Below, piece by piece: positions 43,304 to 52,581 of a stretch of 64,000 bases of DNA. The stretch's first letter is position 1, and every line of letters starts with the position of its first letter. Under the pieces are notes generated by a model. The model was not told the origin of the DNA. It made no database searches and worked only from the letters and a program-made list of their open reading frames with translations. The DNA is from Leptolyngbya sp. FACHB-261 (GTDB taxonomy: Bacteria; Cyanobacteriota; Cyanobacteriia; FACHB-261). Position numbers and translations under genes: made by a program. The stretch lies in the NCBI RefSeq assembly GCF_014696065.1, contig NZ_JACJPL010000024.1:62001-126000 (forward strand). Direction: 5' to 3'.

Positions 43304-44518
43304 ATGGTTTCTATTGCCCGCAAAAATCTGCTCGAAGATTTGCCTCGGTTACTGGTTGCTCAGGCTGGCATCACCTTTGCGGTTAGCTTGATCGGCGTCC
43401 AGACTGGCATTCTCAACGGTTTTACCAATTCGGTCACCTTAGTGATCGACAACTCCCAAGCTGACATCTGGGTGACCTCCAAGGACTTTCTACACTTAAG
43501 TCTGACGCTACCACTGCCAGCTGAACGGGTAAACCAGGCACGAGCAGTGCCCGGCGTCGCCAAAGCTGAACCCCTGCTCATCAACAACACGCTCTGGCGA
43601 GACCCACAGGGCAAGATCGAGGCGGTGCAGATGATTGGCTACGAGCCAGATGCTGAGCTGTTTAAGCCCTGGGATCTGATCGGCGGCGCCCAACCCTCAA
43701 TCGTTGAGCAGGAGCACGCGATCATTATCGATGACACTAACACCAAGTTATTAGGAGTTAACAACATTGGCGACGTCGTGCAGGTCGGTGGGGTCACGGC
43801 CAAGGTTAAAGCCTTCACCCACGGTGTGTACTCTTTTGTTGCTAGCCCCTTCGTGTTTACGTCTCTTGAGAGTGGCCGGGATTTTCTAAGTTCTCGAACC
43901 ATTCCAGCCTCGTCGACCCAGAGTACCTCATTGCTAGAGGCATCCCGGCTGGCTACCGAAGCCCAAAAGGCTTCTTCTGGCCCAATCCCGATCCCCTACA
44001 TCCTGATCCGAGCCCAACCAGGGCAAGACCTACAGCAGCTCAAGCAAGCACTCGAACAGGCCCTACCCGATACCCAGGCTCACACCCGTGCCGAGTTGTC
44101 TGAGCTGACCCAACGCTACTGGCGAGACGAAACCGGCATCGGCTTCGTGTTGAGCTTGGGAGCAGGTCTGGGTTTGGTGGTGGGTACGGTCATTGTCGGC
44201 CAGGTGCTTTACGCCTCGGCGGTCGACCACATCCGGGAATTTGGCACGCTCAAGGCCATGGGAGCTTCCAACTGGTACATCTACCGGGTGATCGGGGAGC
44301 AAGCGCTGTGGATGGCAGTTTTGGGGTTTGCCTCCGGCATGGGCGTCTGCTATGGCATTGGTACTTGGGCACAGGCGACCCAGGGCATTGCCATTCTGAT
44401 CAGTCCTGCCACAGCGGCAGGAGTGTTTGGGGTCACCGTGCTGATGTGTGTGGGTTCAGCCGTGTTCGCCATTCAGAAAGTTACCCAGGTCGATCCAGTG
44501 ATTGTGTTCAAAGCCTGA
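43304..44518 (+). CDS. FtsX/MacB-type ABC permease (DevC-like)
   Basis: A 404-residue permease. One helix at about 15-37 (LLVAQAGITFAVSLIGVQTG) precedes a large extracytoplasmic domain (about 45-275), then three helices near the end (GIGFVLSLGAGLGLVVGTVI, LWMAVLGFASGMGVCYGIG and AAGVFGVTVLMCVGSAVFAI). REFGTLKAMGASNWYIYRVI is the FtsX coupling-helix motif. DevC-type proteins export glycolipids or other envelope compounds with an ATPase (DevA) and a membrane-fusion protein (DevB). Neither partner is adjacent here, so an ATPase from elsewhere is needed. The GT39 gene follows by 63 bases. Confidence 0.85.
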   Translation: MVSIARKNLLEDLPRLLVAQAGITFAVSLIGVQTGILNGFTNSVTLVIDNSQADIWVTSKDFLHLSLTLPLPAERVNQARAVPGVAKAEPLLINNTLWRDPQGKIEAVQMIGYEPDAELFKPWDLIGGAQPSIVEQEHAIIIDDTNTKLLGVNNIGDVVQVGGVTAKVKAFTHGVYSFVASPFVFTSLESGRDFLSSRTIPASSTQSTSLLEASRLATEAQKASSGPIPIPYILIRAQPGQDLQQLKQALEQALPDTQAHTRAELSELTQRYWRDETGIGFVLSLGAGLGLVVGTVIVGQVLYASAVDHIREFGTLKAMGASNWYIYRVIGEQALWMAVLGFASGMGVCYGIGTWAQATQGIAILISPATAAGVFGVTVLMCVGSAVFAIQKVTQVDPVIVFKA

Positions 44519-44581
44519 TGCAGTGAGTTGCCACTGAATCCGGTAAAGTCATCCCCAGTGGGTGTGTGGGAGCTTAGAGTC

Positions 44582-46327
44582 ATGTCGGTCAACCGAGTTG
44601 GTCGTAAGCCTTGGGCCTTGCAGGATGGTCTTGGGAGCACTCAGCGACCGGTGCCTGAGCATCTGCTGGCATTCACTTCTCTGTTGGGGCTACTGCTACT
44701 TTGCTGGGTCGCCTTTGGCTGGCAGCTGGGTGATATTGGCCTGATTGACGAGACTGAACCCCTGTTTGCAGAGGCCGCTCGTCAGATGCTGCGCACAGGC
44801 GATTTCATCACCCCCTATTTCAATGGTGTTACGCGCTTCGACAAGCCGCCCTTGATTTACTGGGGTATGGCTTTGGCCTATCAGTTGGTGGGCGTGAATG
44901 AGTGGGGCGTACGCTTACCGTCGGCGCTAGCAGGTACCGGGCTAACCCTTGGCGTGTTCTGGACGCTGCGCACCTTCACAGGCTCCTGGCGCGCAGCCTG
45001 GGTTGGGGCTGTAGTAACGGCACTATCGCCAATGGCCTTGGCCTGGGGACGCATTGGCGTTTCCGATATGCTTCTATGCGCCTGCATCGGCGCGACCATG
45101 CTCTCGTTTTTTGTGGGCTATGTGCGTCAATCCCGACTGGCTTACCTGAGCCTCTACGCCTGGATGAGCTTGGGCATTTTAACCAAAGGGCCGGTTGCGA
45201 TCGTGTTGCCAGCCTTGGCCATTGCCCTCTTCCTAGCCTTAGTGGGGCAATGGCGGCAAGTTCGCTCAGAGTTGCACCTGCTTCAGGGCAGCCTGATTGT
45301 GCTGCTGCTGGCCCTGCCCTGGTACCTGGCAGTTACTGCGATCAATGGTGAGGCGTTCATTGACAAATTTTTTGGCTACCACAATATCGACCGCTTCGTC
45401 TCAGTGGTGAACCGCCACCAGGCACCCCTGTATTTCTATATCCCAGTGATCCTGATTGGCTTTCTGCCTTGGTCTCCCTTTTTGCCTCTGGCTATTGCCC
45501 GCTTGCGCTTCTGGCGGTTAGGCGAATGGCGGACTCAACCGCGCTCGGAACACCTGGGCCTGTATGCGCTCTGCTGGTTTGGCGTGGTGCTGGTTTTCTT
45601 TACGGTGTCAGTCACCAAACTGCCCAGCTACATGTTGCCGCTCATTCCCGCCATTGCCTTGCTGCTGGGGTTGCTTTGGCGAGACGAAACGAGTCTCAAA
45701 AGTCGAGGCTTCCAAATTTCAGCCTTTGCAGCAGTGGGGGTCTACGCACTTTTGGCGGTTCTGAGTTGGCACAGTCTGAACTGGCTGCCTCCTGATCCCT
45801 GGATGCCCAATCTACAAAAGGAGCTAGCTCAGCAAAACTTAAATTTGACGGCAGCCTTAATCTGGGCTGGCATCGCGGTCCTTGGAGTATTAGCCGTGCT
45901 CTGGCGACAAGGCCGTTTTTGGTTCCCAATGGGCTGCAGTTTAGGATTTGCCGCTTTAATTGCCTTGGTGATTCTACCGACGCTTACAACTCTAGATTTG
46001 CAGCGTCAACTGCCTCTACGTCAACTGGCAGTTGTGATTGAAGACTATCAACAAATGCACCCTGAACAAGCTTCGGACCTAATCGTTTTGGGGCCAGTGG
46101 TTAAGCCCAGCGTGGTGTTTTACGCAAAGCGTAATGCTCGGTTTCTGCAGATATCGAAGCAACTCCGTGCCCGATACTTAAACCGTCCACATCCAGACCT
46201 ACTGGTTCTGGGATCAGAAAAAGACCTACGGCTGTCCCGCTTGCGTCCAGACGAGTATGAACCTCTGGCAACTGCGGGCTACTATCGCCTAGTTCGGGTC
46301 TATGCACCTCAAGCCAAGGAGAGGTAG
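44582..46327 (+). CDS. GT39/ArnT-like membrane glycosyltransferase
   Basis: A 581-residue polytopic protein of the PMT/ArnT family. The first loop IDETEPLFAEAARQMLRTGD carries the acidic motif typical of GT-C enzymes, followed by FNGVTRFDKPPLIYWGMALA and about 12 helices. A C-terminal soluble domain (about 490-581) follows. Such enzymes move a sugar from a polyprenyl-phosphate carrier onto lipid or protein at the outer face of the plasma membrane. ATG 44582 has GGGAG upstream. Together with the permease before it, it suggests a glycolipid or envelope-modification role; acceptor and sugar are unknown. Confidence 0.9.
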   Translation: MSVNRVGRKPWALQDGLGSTQRPVPEHLLAFTSLLGLLLLCWVAFGWQLGDIGLIDETEPLFAEAARQMLRTGDFITPYFNGVTRFDKPPLIYWGMALAYQLVGVNEWGVRLPSALAGTGLTLGVFWTLRTFTGSWRAAWVGAVVTALSPMALAWGRIGVSDMLLCACIGATMLSFFVGYVRQSRLAYLSLYAWMSLGILTKGPVAIVLPALAIALFLALVGQWRQVRSELHLLQGSLIVLLLALPWYLAVTAINGEAFIDKFFGYHNIDRFVSVVNRHQAPLYFYIPVILIGFLPWSPFLPLAIARLRFWRLGEWRTQPRSEHLGLYALCWFGVVLVFFTVSVTKLPSYMLPLIPAIALLLGLLWRDETSLKSRGFQISAFAAVGVYALLAVLSWHSLNWLPPDPWMPNLQKELAQQNLNLTAALIWAGIAVLGVLAVLWRQGRFWFPMGCSLGFAALIALVILPTLTTLDLQRQLPLRQLAVVIEDYQQMHPEQASDLIVLGPVVKPSVVFYAKRNARFLQISKQLRARYLNRPHPDLLVLGSEKDLRLSRLRPDEYEPLATAGYYRLVRVYAPQAKER

Positions 46328-46503
46328 CGAGGCGTTTCCAACTCAATTTCGCCGGTTAATACAGCTTCAAGCAATATATCGAGAGTTTCCATTTCTGCAG
46401 GGCTGTGACTAGGCTTGCACAGAGATTGTTCAACGCACTGCTGCGCCGTCAGCGAAAGACGACCGGTTCTGAAGGCTTCGAGAATGGCCAGGGAAAGAGT
46501 CAT
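46309..46503 (-). CDS. Small hypothetical protein
   Basis: A 64-residue helical protein (TLSLAILEAFRTGRLSLTAQ, then LDILLEAVLTGEIELE). AGGAG stands 9 bases before the ATG at 46503, which supports a real gene. Its 3' end overlaps the GT39 gene by 19 bases on the opposite strand. No family is recognised, but the small acidic-helical pattern is common among cyanobacterial unknowns. Confidence 0.65.
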   Translation of the reverse strand: MTLSLAILEAFRTGRLSLTAQQCVEQSLCKPSHSPAEMETLDILLEAVLTGEIELETPRYLSLA

Positions 46504-46620
46504 CAGTGGGCTCCTGGAAAAGTGTTGACCGAAGTGTCACTCCTTCCAATGTCCCAGGAATGCGCTAATTGGCTGATGCGCTAGATCACACACCCTAGGG
46601 GATTGCGATCACGAGCATCA

Positions 46621-46839
46621 TTAACGTCGGCTAAACCAACCAAACAAATTAATGTCCCCACGTAGCTTTAGCAGCTCTTCGCGGTTGCGCTCGGCAACCT
46701 CGCTGTACCACTGACAGTAGCGCTCATGCTCCTGACGCCAACTCACTTCCTGCTGGAATTCGGCAACTAACTGATACTCCGCCAGGGTGGGCGAGGCATC
46801 AGGCGGCAGAACTCGGCGCAATTCTTCACGAAAGCTCAT
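46621..46839 (-). CDS. Small hypothetical helical protein
   Basis: A 72-residue, charged, all-helical protein (FREELRRVLPPDASPTLAEY, then YSEVAERNREELLKLRGD) ending NLFGWFSRR. It sits alone between two other minus-strand genes. No motif was recognised; the function is unknown. Confidence 0.6.
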   Translation of the reverse strand: MSFREELRRVLPPDASPTLAEYQLVAEFQQEVSWRQEHERYCQWYSEVAERNREELLKLRGDINLFGWFSRR

Positions 46840-46939
46840 AACCCTATCTTAAGAAGGTTCGCCAAAGTTGATCTGAGCAAGTCTAAACCGGCGATGTTGT
46901 GGTGATAAGGGTGATGACGGCCATGACGCGCCTGCTCTG

Positions 46940-48442
46940 CTAAAGAGTACGTAGAGTCAAGACTTGATGGGGCGTGGCGTCGGGCGGATAAAAATAATCC
47001 ACCTGAACCAGTCGTTCTGAGCCTGGGGGCAATTGCAGGGTCACTAGCGGCTCGCCCTGCTGGCCTTGGCGCTGGACAAGATGCACAAAGCGATTTACGG
47101 GCAAACCCTGGTCATCTCGGTAGCGCAAGCGGATGGTGCCGCGAAACATCACCTGGCGTCCTGGTGGCTCTAGAAAACTTAGGCTGCCTTGAGCCTGGTC
47201 GTTAGGCAGTTTCAGCGGCGTTTGGATGGCGAGCGTTACCGTTTGTGGCTGAGCGGTAGGGTTGCGCAGGGGCAGAGTCAAGTCGTAGTGAATGCTGTAG
47301 TTGCCATGGGCTTGGTAGGCCGTATCCTCGTAGCGTCGCAGCAGCGGCGCGCTTTGGACTTGCCCTGTGCCAAAGGTATTGCGATAAACCGTGTTGAGTA
47401 CGTAGGAGAGGGCCTGCCCCGCCGCTGGAATCGTCAGGCTCCTCTGGGTGTCTGAGTCAGTGATGTAGGCCTGCCAGCGGACCCCTCGAGCAACGCCTGC
47501 TACCCGGCTGTAGATGACAGGTCCAGTTGGCTTCTCCACGATTGGAGTGGGTGGCCGATCACGGGGTCCAGCAATATCGCCCTCGCGCAGCAGAGTTTCC
47601 CATTCCTGGAGCGTTGGTGCTTGCTCACTGCCATCAGCATCCTGGCGCGCATACAAACCCAAGCTGGCAGCGTAAACCGGGCCATTGCTGCGAACTCGAA
47701 TCAGAGTAGAACGCCCATTGAGGGGCGGTGTTAGCTCCCGGATCGGAATGGGCAGGTTCATCAGCATTTGGCTCTCCCCAGGCGCTAGAACCAAACGGGT
47801 AGGCCAAATCTGAGCATCACGCTGCTGCGGAAACTGACGGCGGACAAAATCACTCGTGACCCGGGAGCCCGGACCCGCATACACACTGCCCGTTGGATCC
47901 TCAACTAGCGCAGGCAGGTCGACAAACGGCGCATCAGGCTGGCTGAGATAGCTGGCGGCGTTGAGCACATCAACCGTAACCGGCTGACGACCTGGGTTGT
48001 GGAGCAGAATGCCAATGTACAAGCTGGTGAGGTCACCTGGCGTCCGCTCCCGAGCAATGTGGTGAGCAAATAGCTCGAACTCGCCCGACAGCAGTTGGTC
48101 TAGATGGGCTCTGGCAACCCGGCCATAGCTGGGCGGAAACGTGGAGAGCAGGATCCCCTCCGTGACCACCACCTCCGGGCTGTTGCTGTTGAACATCAGA
48201 TCTCGGTCCAACCCACCGGGCAGGGCTCGCACCTGCTGGGGTTGAACGACCGTGACTGGCTGCGGGGGGCTGCTGTTGGGTGGGGGAGCCACTTGGGCGT
48301 GGGCAGATCCAGCCCAAAGTAGGACTAGTAGTCCCCAGGCGGCTCTGGCTTTTAGCCCTTGCACCTTAGAGGGAAATGCTTGCTTACTCCGAGGCTGAGC
48401 GCCCTCGCTCCCTACTTGCCGCTGTCCAGTCGCCGTCTGCAC
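46940..48442 (-). CDS. DUF3370 exported protein
   Basis: A 500-residue protein of the cyanobacterial DUF3370 family. A hydrophobic secretion segment (AAWGLLVLLWAGSAHA, about 34-49) with an Ala-x-Ala cleavage site precedes a Pro-rich linker. The conserved region follows: RALPGGLDRDLMFNSNSPEV, GRVARAHLDQLLSGEFELFA, LYIGILLHNPGRQPVTVDVL and STLIRVRSNGPVYAASLGLY. The protein is likely periplasmic or outer-membrane associated; its function is unknown. The start is uncertain: GTG 48442 gives a long N-terminal lead, and GTG at about 48364 is also possible. Confidence 0.88.
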   Translation of the reverse strand: MQTATGQRQVGSEGAQPRSKQAFPSKVQGLKARAAWGLLVLLWAGSAHAQVAPPPNSSPPQPVTVVQPQQVRALPGGLDRDLMFNSNSPEVVVTEGILLSTFPPSYGRVARAHLDQLLSGEFELFAHHIARERTPGDLTSLYIGILLHNPGRQPVTVDVLNAASYLSQPDAPFVDLPALVEDPTGSVYAGPGSRVTSDFVRRQFPQQRDAQIWPTRLVLAPGESQMLMNLPIPIRELTPPLNGRSTLIRVRSNGPVYAASLGLYARQDADGSEQAPTLQEWETLLREGDIAGPRDRPPTPIVEKPTGPVIYSRVAGVARGVRWQAYITDSDTQRSLTIPAAGQALSYVLNTVYRNTFGTGQVQSAPLLRRYEDTAYQAHGNYSIHYDLTLPLRNPTAQPQTVTLAIQTPLKLPNDQAQGSLSFLEPPGRQVMFRGTIRLRYRDDQGLPVNRFVHLVQRQGQQGEPLVTLQLPPGSERLVQVDYFYPPDATPHQVLTLRTL

Positions 48443-48564
48443 TTTAGCTTCAGTCCCATTTATCTCATCGCTACAATCCTAAGCAGCAACGGGCACGCTG
48501 AGGGCTTGCAGCAACTGGGCCTGCATTGGGTCACGAGTCAGTGCAGTCACCTTTAGAGGGACGT

Positions 48565-49719
48565 TTAGGAGGTTGGCAGTTCCCCAACTACCCCCTTGAC
48601 CAGGAAATCCATCGTTTCCACCTGCTCACGGGTCAGGTTCTGCCCACCAGAAACCTTTTGCTCACCCTTCTGGCTAATCACAGGTCCTTTAAATAACGCC
48701 AAACTGTTGCTATTTAAGGTTTTTTGACTGCTGAGGATTTGGTCTTGAGTTGCTTTATCGACCCCAGAGCCAAAGGGAGCCAGCTTCACGTAACCGTCCT
48801 TGACCTCGTAGCGCTCAATGCTGGGCTTGAAGGTTTTAGCGCGGATAGCCTCAACCTGCCTGACATATAGCGGTCCCCAGTTCCAGGCACCGCCCGTCAG
48901 CCAGCCCTCAGGATTGAACTGCTCAAGCTCAGCCGTGTGGTAGCCCACCGTTTTCAAGCCACGGCTCGCAGCGGTTTTGACGACCGTAACAGGCGAGTCC
49001 ACGTGCATAGAGATGACATCGGCTTTGAGGTCAGCCATAGCGTTGACAGCCTCAGCTTCTTTCGCCGGGTCAGCCCAGCTCAAGTTAAAGACGACTCGCG
49101 TTTGAATTGAGGGGTCTACCGATTGAGCACCAAGCGTGAAGGCATTGACGTTAGCTAGCAGCTGAGGAATGGGGAAGGCTCCGACAAAGCCCAGCACCTT
49201 GCTCTTGGTCGCCTTGCCAGCAGCAATTCCGCCCAAGTACATCAACTCAAAAATGTTGGAGAAATAGGTGCTTACGTTAGGAGCGGTCTTCGAGCCGCCG
49301 CAGTGTAGGAACGTGATGTCCGGATAGCGTTGAGCCACGTTCAGGGCTGAGTCTAGATAGCCAAAGCTAGTGGCATAGATAACTTTGGCACCGCCACGGA
49401 TCATGCGCTCCATGACCCGCTCTACGTCGGCAGTCTCTGGTACGTTCTCCGCAAATTCAGTTGTGATGCCGGGTAGATTAGACTCTAGGTATTTACGCCC
49501 GAGTTCGTGAGCCTGGTTGTAGCCAAAGTCTGTCGTTGGACCGACATAGATAAAGCCCACCTTAAATGGCTCTGCGCCGCTCGCAGCGGGACTGGCAGCA
49601 GGCTCTCCAGAAGTCGAAGCTGAGGACGTATTCCCGCCCTGACAGGCAGGTAAAATCAGCGTGGAACCGACTCCAGCTGCCATCCACTGCATGAATTGAC
49701 GACGCTGAAACTTGGGCAT
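48565..49719 (-). CDS. BMP/PnrA-family solute-binding lipoprotein
   Basis: A 384-residue ABC-type substrate-binding lipoprotein. The twin-arginine-like start MPKFQRRQFMQWMAAG and the lipobox LPAC (about residue 26) indicate export and lipid anchoring. Then VGFIYVGPTTDFGYNQAHEL, ERMIRGGAKVIYATSFGYLD, TFLHCGGSKTAPNVSTYFSN and GGIAAGKATKSKVLGFVGAF are typical of BMP proteins, which bind purine nucleosides in characterised cases. It is divergent from two permease genes (49835 and 50695) with 115 bases between. Those permeases are SsuC-type rather than the RbsC-type normally paired with BMP proteins. Confidence 0.9.
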   Translation of the reverse strand: MPKFQRRQFMQWMAAGVGSTLILPACQGGNTSSASTSGEPAASPAASGAEPFKVGFIYVGPTTDFGYNQAHELGRKYLESNLPGITTEFAENVPETADVERVMERMIRGGAKVIYATSFGYLDSALNVAQRYPDITFLHCGGSKTAPNVSTYFSNIFELMYLGGIAAGKATKSKVLGFVGAFPIPQLLANVNAFTLGAQSVDPSIQTRVVFNLSWADPAKEAEAVNAMADLKADVISMHVDSPVTVVKTAASRGLKTVGYHTAELEQFNPEGWLTGGAWNWGPLYVRQVEAIRAKTFKPSIERYEVKDGYVKLAPFGSGVDKATQDQILSSQKTLNSNSLALFKGPVISQKGEQKVSGGQNLTREQVETMDFLVKGVVGELPTS

Positions 49720-49834
49720 CCGTTGTATTCCTCACTACTGCGAGGCGTACCATAGCACAGCCAGCTTGGGCCGAATTGCATCATTGAAAACGTGTCATTG
49801 ACAAAAAGTCTGGTATTCATGAGGGGACTAGTCT

Positions 49835-50713
49835 GTGCGGCAAAGGATGAGAGCTTGGCTATTTGGCAAATTGCTGCCGATGCTCACGGTTCTGGCAGTA
49901 GCACTGCTCCTCTGGTTTCCACTCTCGGTCCTCGCCAATCTAGGGCGCGCTCAAGAATTGCTGAAGACAGGGGCACAGTTGCCCTGCGGACAGGATTTAT
50001 TTCGGTGTAGTCAAGCCCTCACAACGCCAGCCATTCCTTCGCCCTTGCAATTCTTGACTGGGGTTCTTGCCATGAGTTGGCCGCTCAGCAAAGATACGAT
50101 TCCGCTGAACTGGTTAGCCACTGCAGGGGCGACGCTAGTCGGTCTGGCCCTAGCACTAGTCGTGGGTGCGGTGATCGCGGTGCTGTTGGTGCAATTTGTG
50201 GGCTTTGAGCGAGCTGTGCTGCCTTGGGTGGTAGCTTCTCAGGTTATTCCGATTATTGCGCTTGCTCCCATGCTGGCAGTGCTACTGGGCCGTTACGGTG
50301 TAGAAGGGCTACTGCCCAAAGCTCTGATCGCCGCATACATTGCTTTTTTTCCAATCACCATTGGTCTTGCTAAAGGCTTGCGCAGCGTCAGTCCTCTAAG
50401 CGCTGACTTAATGCGCACCTACAACGCCGATACATTCCAGGTTTATCGTCTGCTCCGCCTGCCCACGGCCCTGCCCTTTCTATTTACTGGCCTGAAGGTT
50501 GGAGCTGCCGCCGCCTTGGTAGGCACAATGATCGCAGAAATCGCGACTGTGAATTTTCGGGGCTTGGGCACGATGATTTTAGGACGGGCCTACTTCGCTG
50601 ATACTGTGGGCTTGTGGGTGCTGATGTTTGCCTCAGCTCTTCTAGGAATTGCGCTAGTTGGCATGGTCAACTTTATCGAGAGGTGGGTAACGCCGTGGCA
50701 GATGCCCAGCTAA
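49835..50713 (+). CDS. SsuC-type ABC permease, first subunit
   Basis: A 292-residue binding-protein-dependent permease with about six helices. The EAA-type cytoplasmic loop is in PITIGLAKGLRSVSPLSADLMR, spanning about 180-202. An unusually long loop between helix one and two (about 40-85; GQDLFRCSQ) faces outward. GTG 49835 has GAGGGG 8 bases upstream; ATG 49847 is the alternative. Its last 19 bases overlap the second permease gene, so the two form an operon and a heterodimeric channel. Substrates of the subfamily include sulfonates, nitrate and thiamine precursors. Confidence 0.85.
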   Translation: MRQRMRAWLFGKLLPMLTVLAVALLLWFPLSVLANLGRAQELLKTGAQLPCGQDLFRCSQALTTPAIPSPLQFLTGVLAMSWPLSKDTIPLNWLATAGATLVGLALALVVGAVIAVLLVQFVGFERAVLPWVVASQVIPIIALAPMLAVLLGRYGVEGLLPKALIAAYIAFFPITIGLAKGLRSVSPLSADLMRTYNADTFQVYRLLRLPTALPFLFTGLKVGAAAALVGTMIAEIATVNFRGLGTMILGRAYFADTVGLWVLMFASALLGIALVGMVNFIERWVTPWQMPS

Positions 50714-51873
50714 GCACCTCTCACTCTCCTACTCAAAACCAACCTTGGGACTGGCTCGCCCTAGGCAGCAGTGCCTTTGTGCTGCTGAGCTTCCTCGTCT
50801 GGCCCTGGATCTACACGCCTGCCGGACAGGCAAACTCGGCTTTTCAGGTGTTGCCGCTGGCCCCCTGGCTGGGCTTGCTGCCGCTGCTAGCTGTTGGTAT
50901 CGCCCTAGGCTGGTTCGCTAGATTTTGGAGCATCAGCTATTTGCTAGTTGGCTTCGCAGGTCTAAGCGTCAACTTAAGCGCTCAGATCCACCTGGTCGAT
51001 CAAGGCTTTAAGCTGGCAGGCGATTTAGGTTTGGGTGGTTATTGGGGGCTGACTTGGGCATTTACCCTGCTCACAGCCTCTGGTCTTGGTGCTGTTGGCG
51101 CTGCCTTGCCTAAGCGTCTAGGGTTTTTGGCCGCCGCTCTAGCGATGGCTCTGGCACTGCTGCTGGCTGAGAGCTTAATTCGCGGCTACCAGATTCCGGT
51201 CGGGTTGATCCCAACCCCCAGCCGGGTTGCCCAAACTTTGACAGAAACTTGGCAAGCGCTGCTCCAAGATGCCCGACAGACTTTTTTGAATGAAGTTCTG
51301 CTGGGCTTTGTCGGGGGTGTACTAGCAGGGCTGCTAGTGGCGCTACTGCTGGTCCGCTTTAAGTTTCTGGCACAAGGCTTACTGCCCTATCTCACTGCTG
51401 CCAGTTCAATCCCGATCGTGGGTATTGCACCAGTTCTGGTGGCTAGCTTAGGCTCAGATTGGCCGTCTAAGGCGGCAATTGCGGCGATTGTCTGTTTCTT
51501 CCCGATTGCGATCAATACGTTTCGAGGTCTGACCGCTGTTGACCGCCAACAGTTAGACCTCATGCACAGCTATGGCGCTTCTATGTCACAAACCTTTACC
51601 TACCTACGTCTGCCAGGGGCTCAGCCCTACCTATTCACTGGTCTCAAAGTTGCTGCCCCTCTGGCACTTATCAGCGCTATTGTTGGTGAGTTTTTCGGGT
51701 CGCCAGCGCGAGGGCTAGGGTTTCGGATCAAGTTGGAAGCAGGGCGCTTTGGCTTTGATGTTGTTTGGGCTGCGATTGTCTACGCTAGCGTTCTGGGTCT
51801 GCTATTTTACGGGTTCATTGCTCTGCTTGAACGTCTAATTACTCACTGGCATTCTTCTATTCGGGAAGCCTGA
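50695..51873 (+). CDS. SsuC-type ABC permease, second subunit
   Basis: A 392-residue permease. It has an extra N-terminal set of four helices (about 15-165) followed by a standard SsuC-type domain (about 180-392) with the EAA loop in PIAINTFRGLTAVDRQQLDLM. The start is GTG 50695 with AGGTGG 8 bases upstream, inside the end of the first permease gene. The extra helices make it longer than usual SsuC proteins. No ATPase gene follows within the next kilobases, so the system must borrow one or its gene lies elsewhere. Confidence 0.85.
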   Translation: MADAQLSTSHSPTQNQPWDWLALGSSAFVLLSFLVWPWIYTPAGQANSAFQVLPLAPWLGLLPLLAVGIALGWFARFWSISYLLVGFAGLSVNLSAQIHLVDQGFKLAGDLGLGGYWGLTWAFTLLTASGLGAVGAALPKRLGFLAAALAMALALLLAESLIRGYQIPVGLIPTPSRVAQTLTETWQALLQDARQTFLNEVLLGFVGGVLAGLLVALLLVRFKFLAQGLLPYLTAASSIPIVGIAPVLVASLGSDWPSKAAIAAIVCFFPIAINTFRGLTAVDRQQLDLMHSYGASMSQTFTYLRLPGAQPYLFTGLKVAAPLALISAIVGEFFGSPARGLGFRIKLEAGRFGFDVVWAAIVYASVLGLLFYGFIALLERLITHWHSSIREA

Positions 51874-52286
51874 ATCCTGAAAATTGCCTGGGGATCTGCT
51901 AAGCTCCTTCCAAGGATTTTGCAGACCCTGATCGCAGACTCGATCAATGTTGTGTAAGCCTACGAAGGTCAGAGCTTAGTAAGCTGAACAATATTGTCAA
52001 TAAACTCTTTAGCGCTACCTGAGAAGTGCTCATTCAGCACTCTTAAGTCACAGTATCTAGGCCAAAATTTAGATAGTAAAACTCTGAGGTGCGATCCCCA
52101 CCTGAAGAACTTCTAAAGCCGAATTTTTTCTAGGCAAAAGCGCTAAAATTTTTGATGAATCTTAAGCAATACTGTGCACTCTATTAGTAGAGATAAAAGC
52201 TGAAGAGTAGCTTTTATCTGATCATCTAGCTGGTCGAAGTTTGGCTGTGGTCTCGCTCGATATCCTGACGTTCTCTACACTCTCCC
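51874..52286. other. AT-rich intergenic region with two hairpins
   Basis: 413 bases between the permease operon and the DUF1816 gene. It contains AGTGCT-CATTC-AGCACT (52025-52041) and the long inverted repeat listed at 52191. Confidence 0.5.
52191..52219. repeat. Perfect 11-bp inverted repeat upstream of DUF1816 gene
   Basis: AGATAAAAGCT pairs with AGCTTTTATCT around GAAGAGT. It sits 68 bases before the DUF1816 start, so it could be an operator, an attenuator hairpin or part of the 5' leader. Confidence 0.65.
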
Positions 52287-52547
52287 ATGACATTACTCGA
52301 TAGGATCAAAGAGATTTTTCTAGGGCCTGGCTCTGAGGCTCCTGGAACTGCCTGGTGGGCAGAAGTAACTACCAGTCAACCGCCTTGCACTTACTACTTT
52401 GGGCCTTTCGACAGCTCTGACGAAGCTAGGGATGCTTGCCCTGGCTATGTTGAAGACTTGCGGGACGAAGGGGCTCAGGGTATTGAGGTGACCGTTAAGC
52501 GTTGTAATCCAGAAGCACTAACGGTTGCTGAGAGTGAGGCTGACTAA
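52287..52547 (+). CDS. DUF1816 protein
   Basis: An 86-residue DUF1816 protein, a family essentially limited to cyanobacteria: TAWWAEVTTSQPPCTYYFGP, then FDSSDEARDACPGYVEDL and EGAQGIEVTVKRCNPEALT. The short domain has been compared to phycobilisome linker (CpcD-like) folds, so a link to light harvesting is possible but unproven. Single gene with its own leader and a conspicuous inverted repeat upstream. It is followed by convergent dprA. Confidence 0.88.
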   Translation: MTLLDRIKEIFLGPGSEAPGTAWWAEVTTSQPPCTYYFGPFDSSDEARDACPGYVEDLRDEGAQGIEVTVKRCNPEALTVAESEAD

Positions 52548-52581
52548 AGCCTAAGCGGATTGATTAAACAAGACTTTGGGG

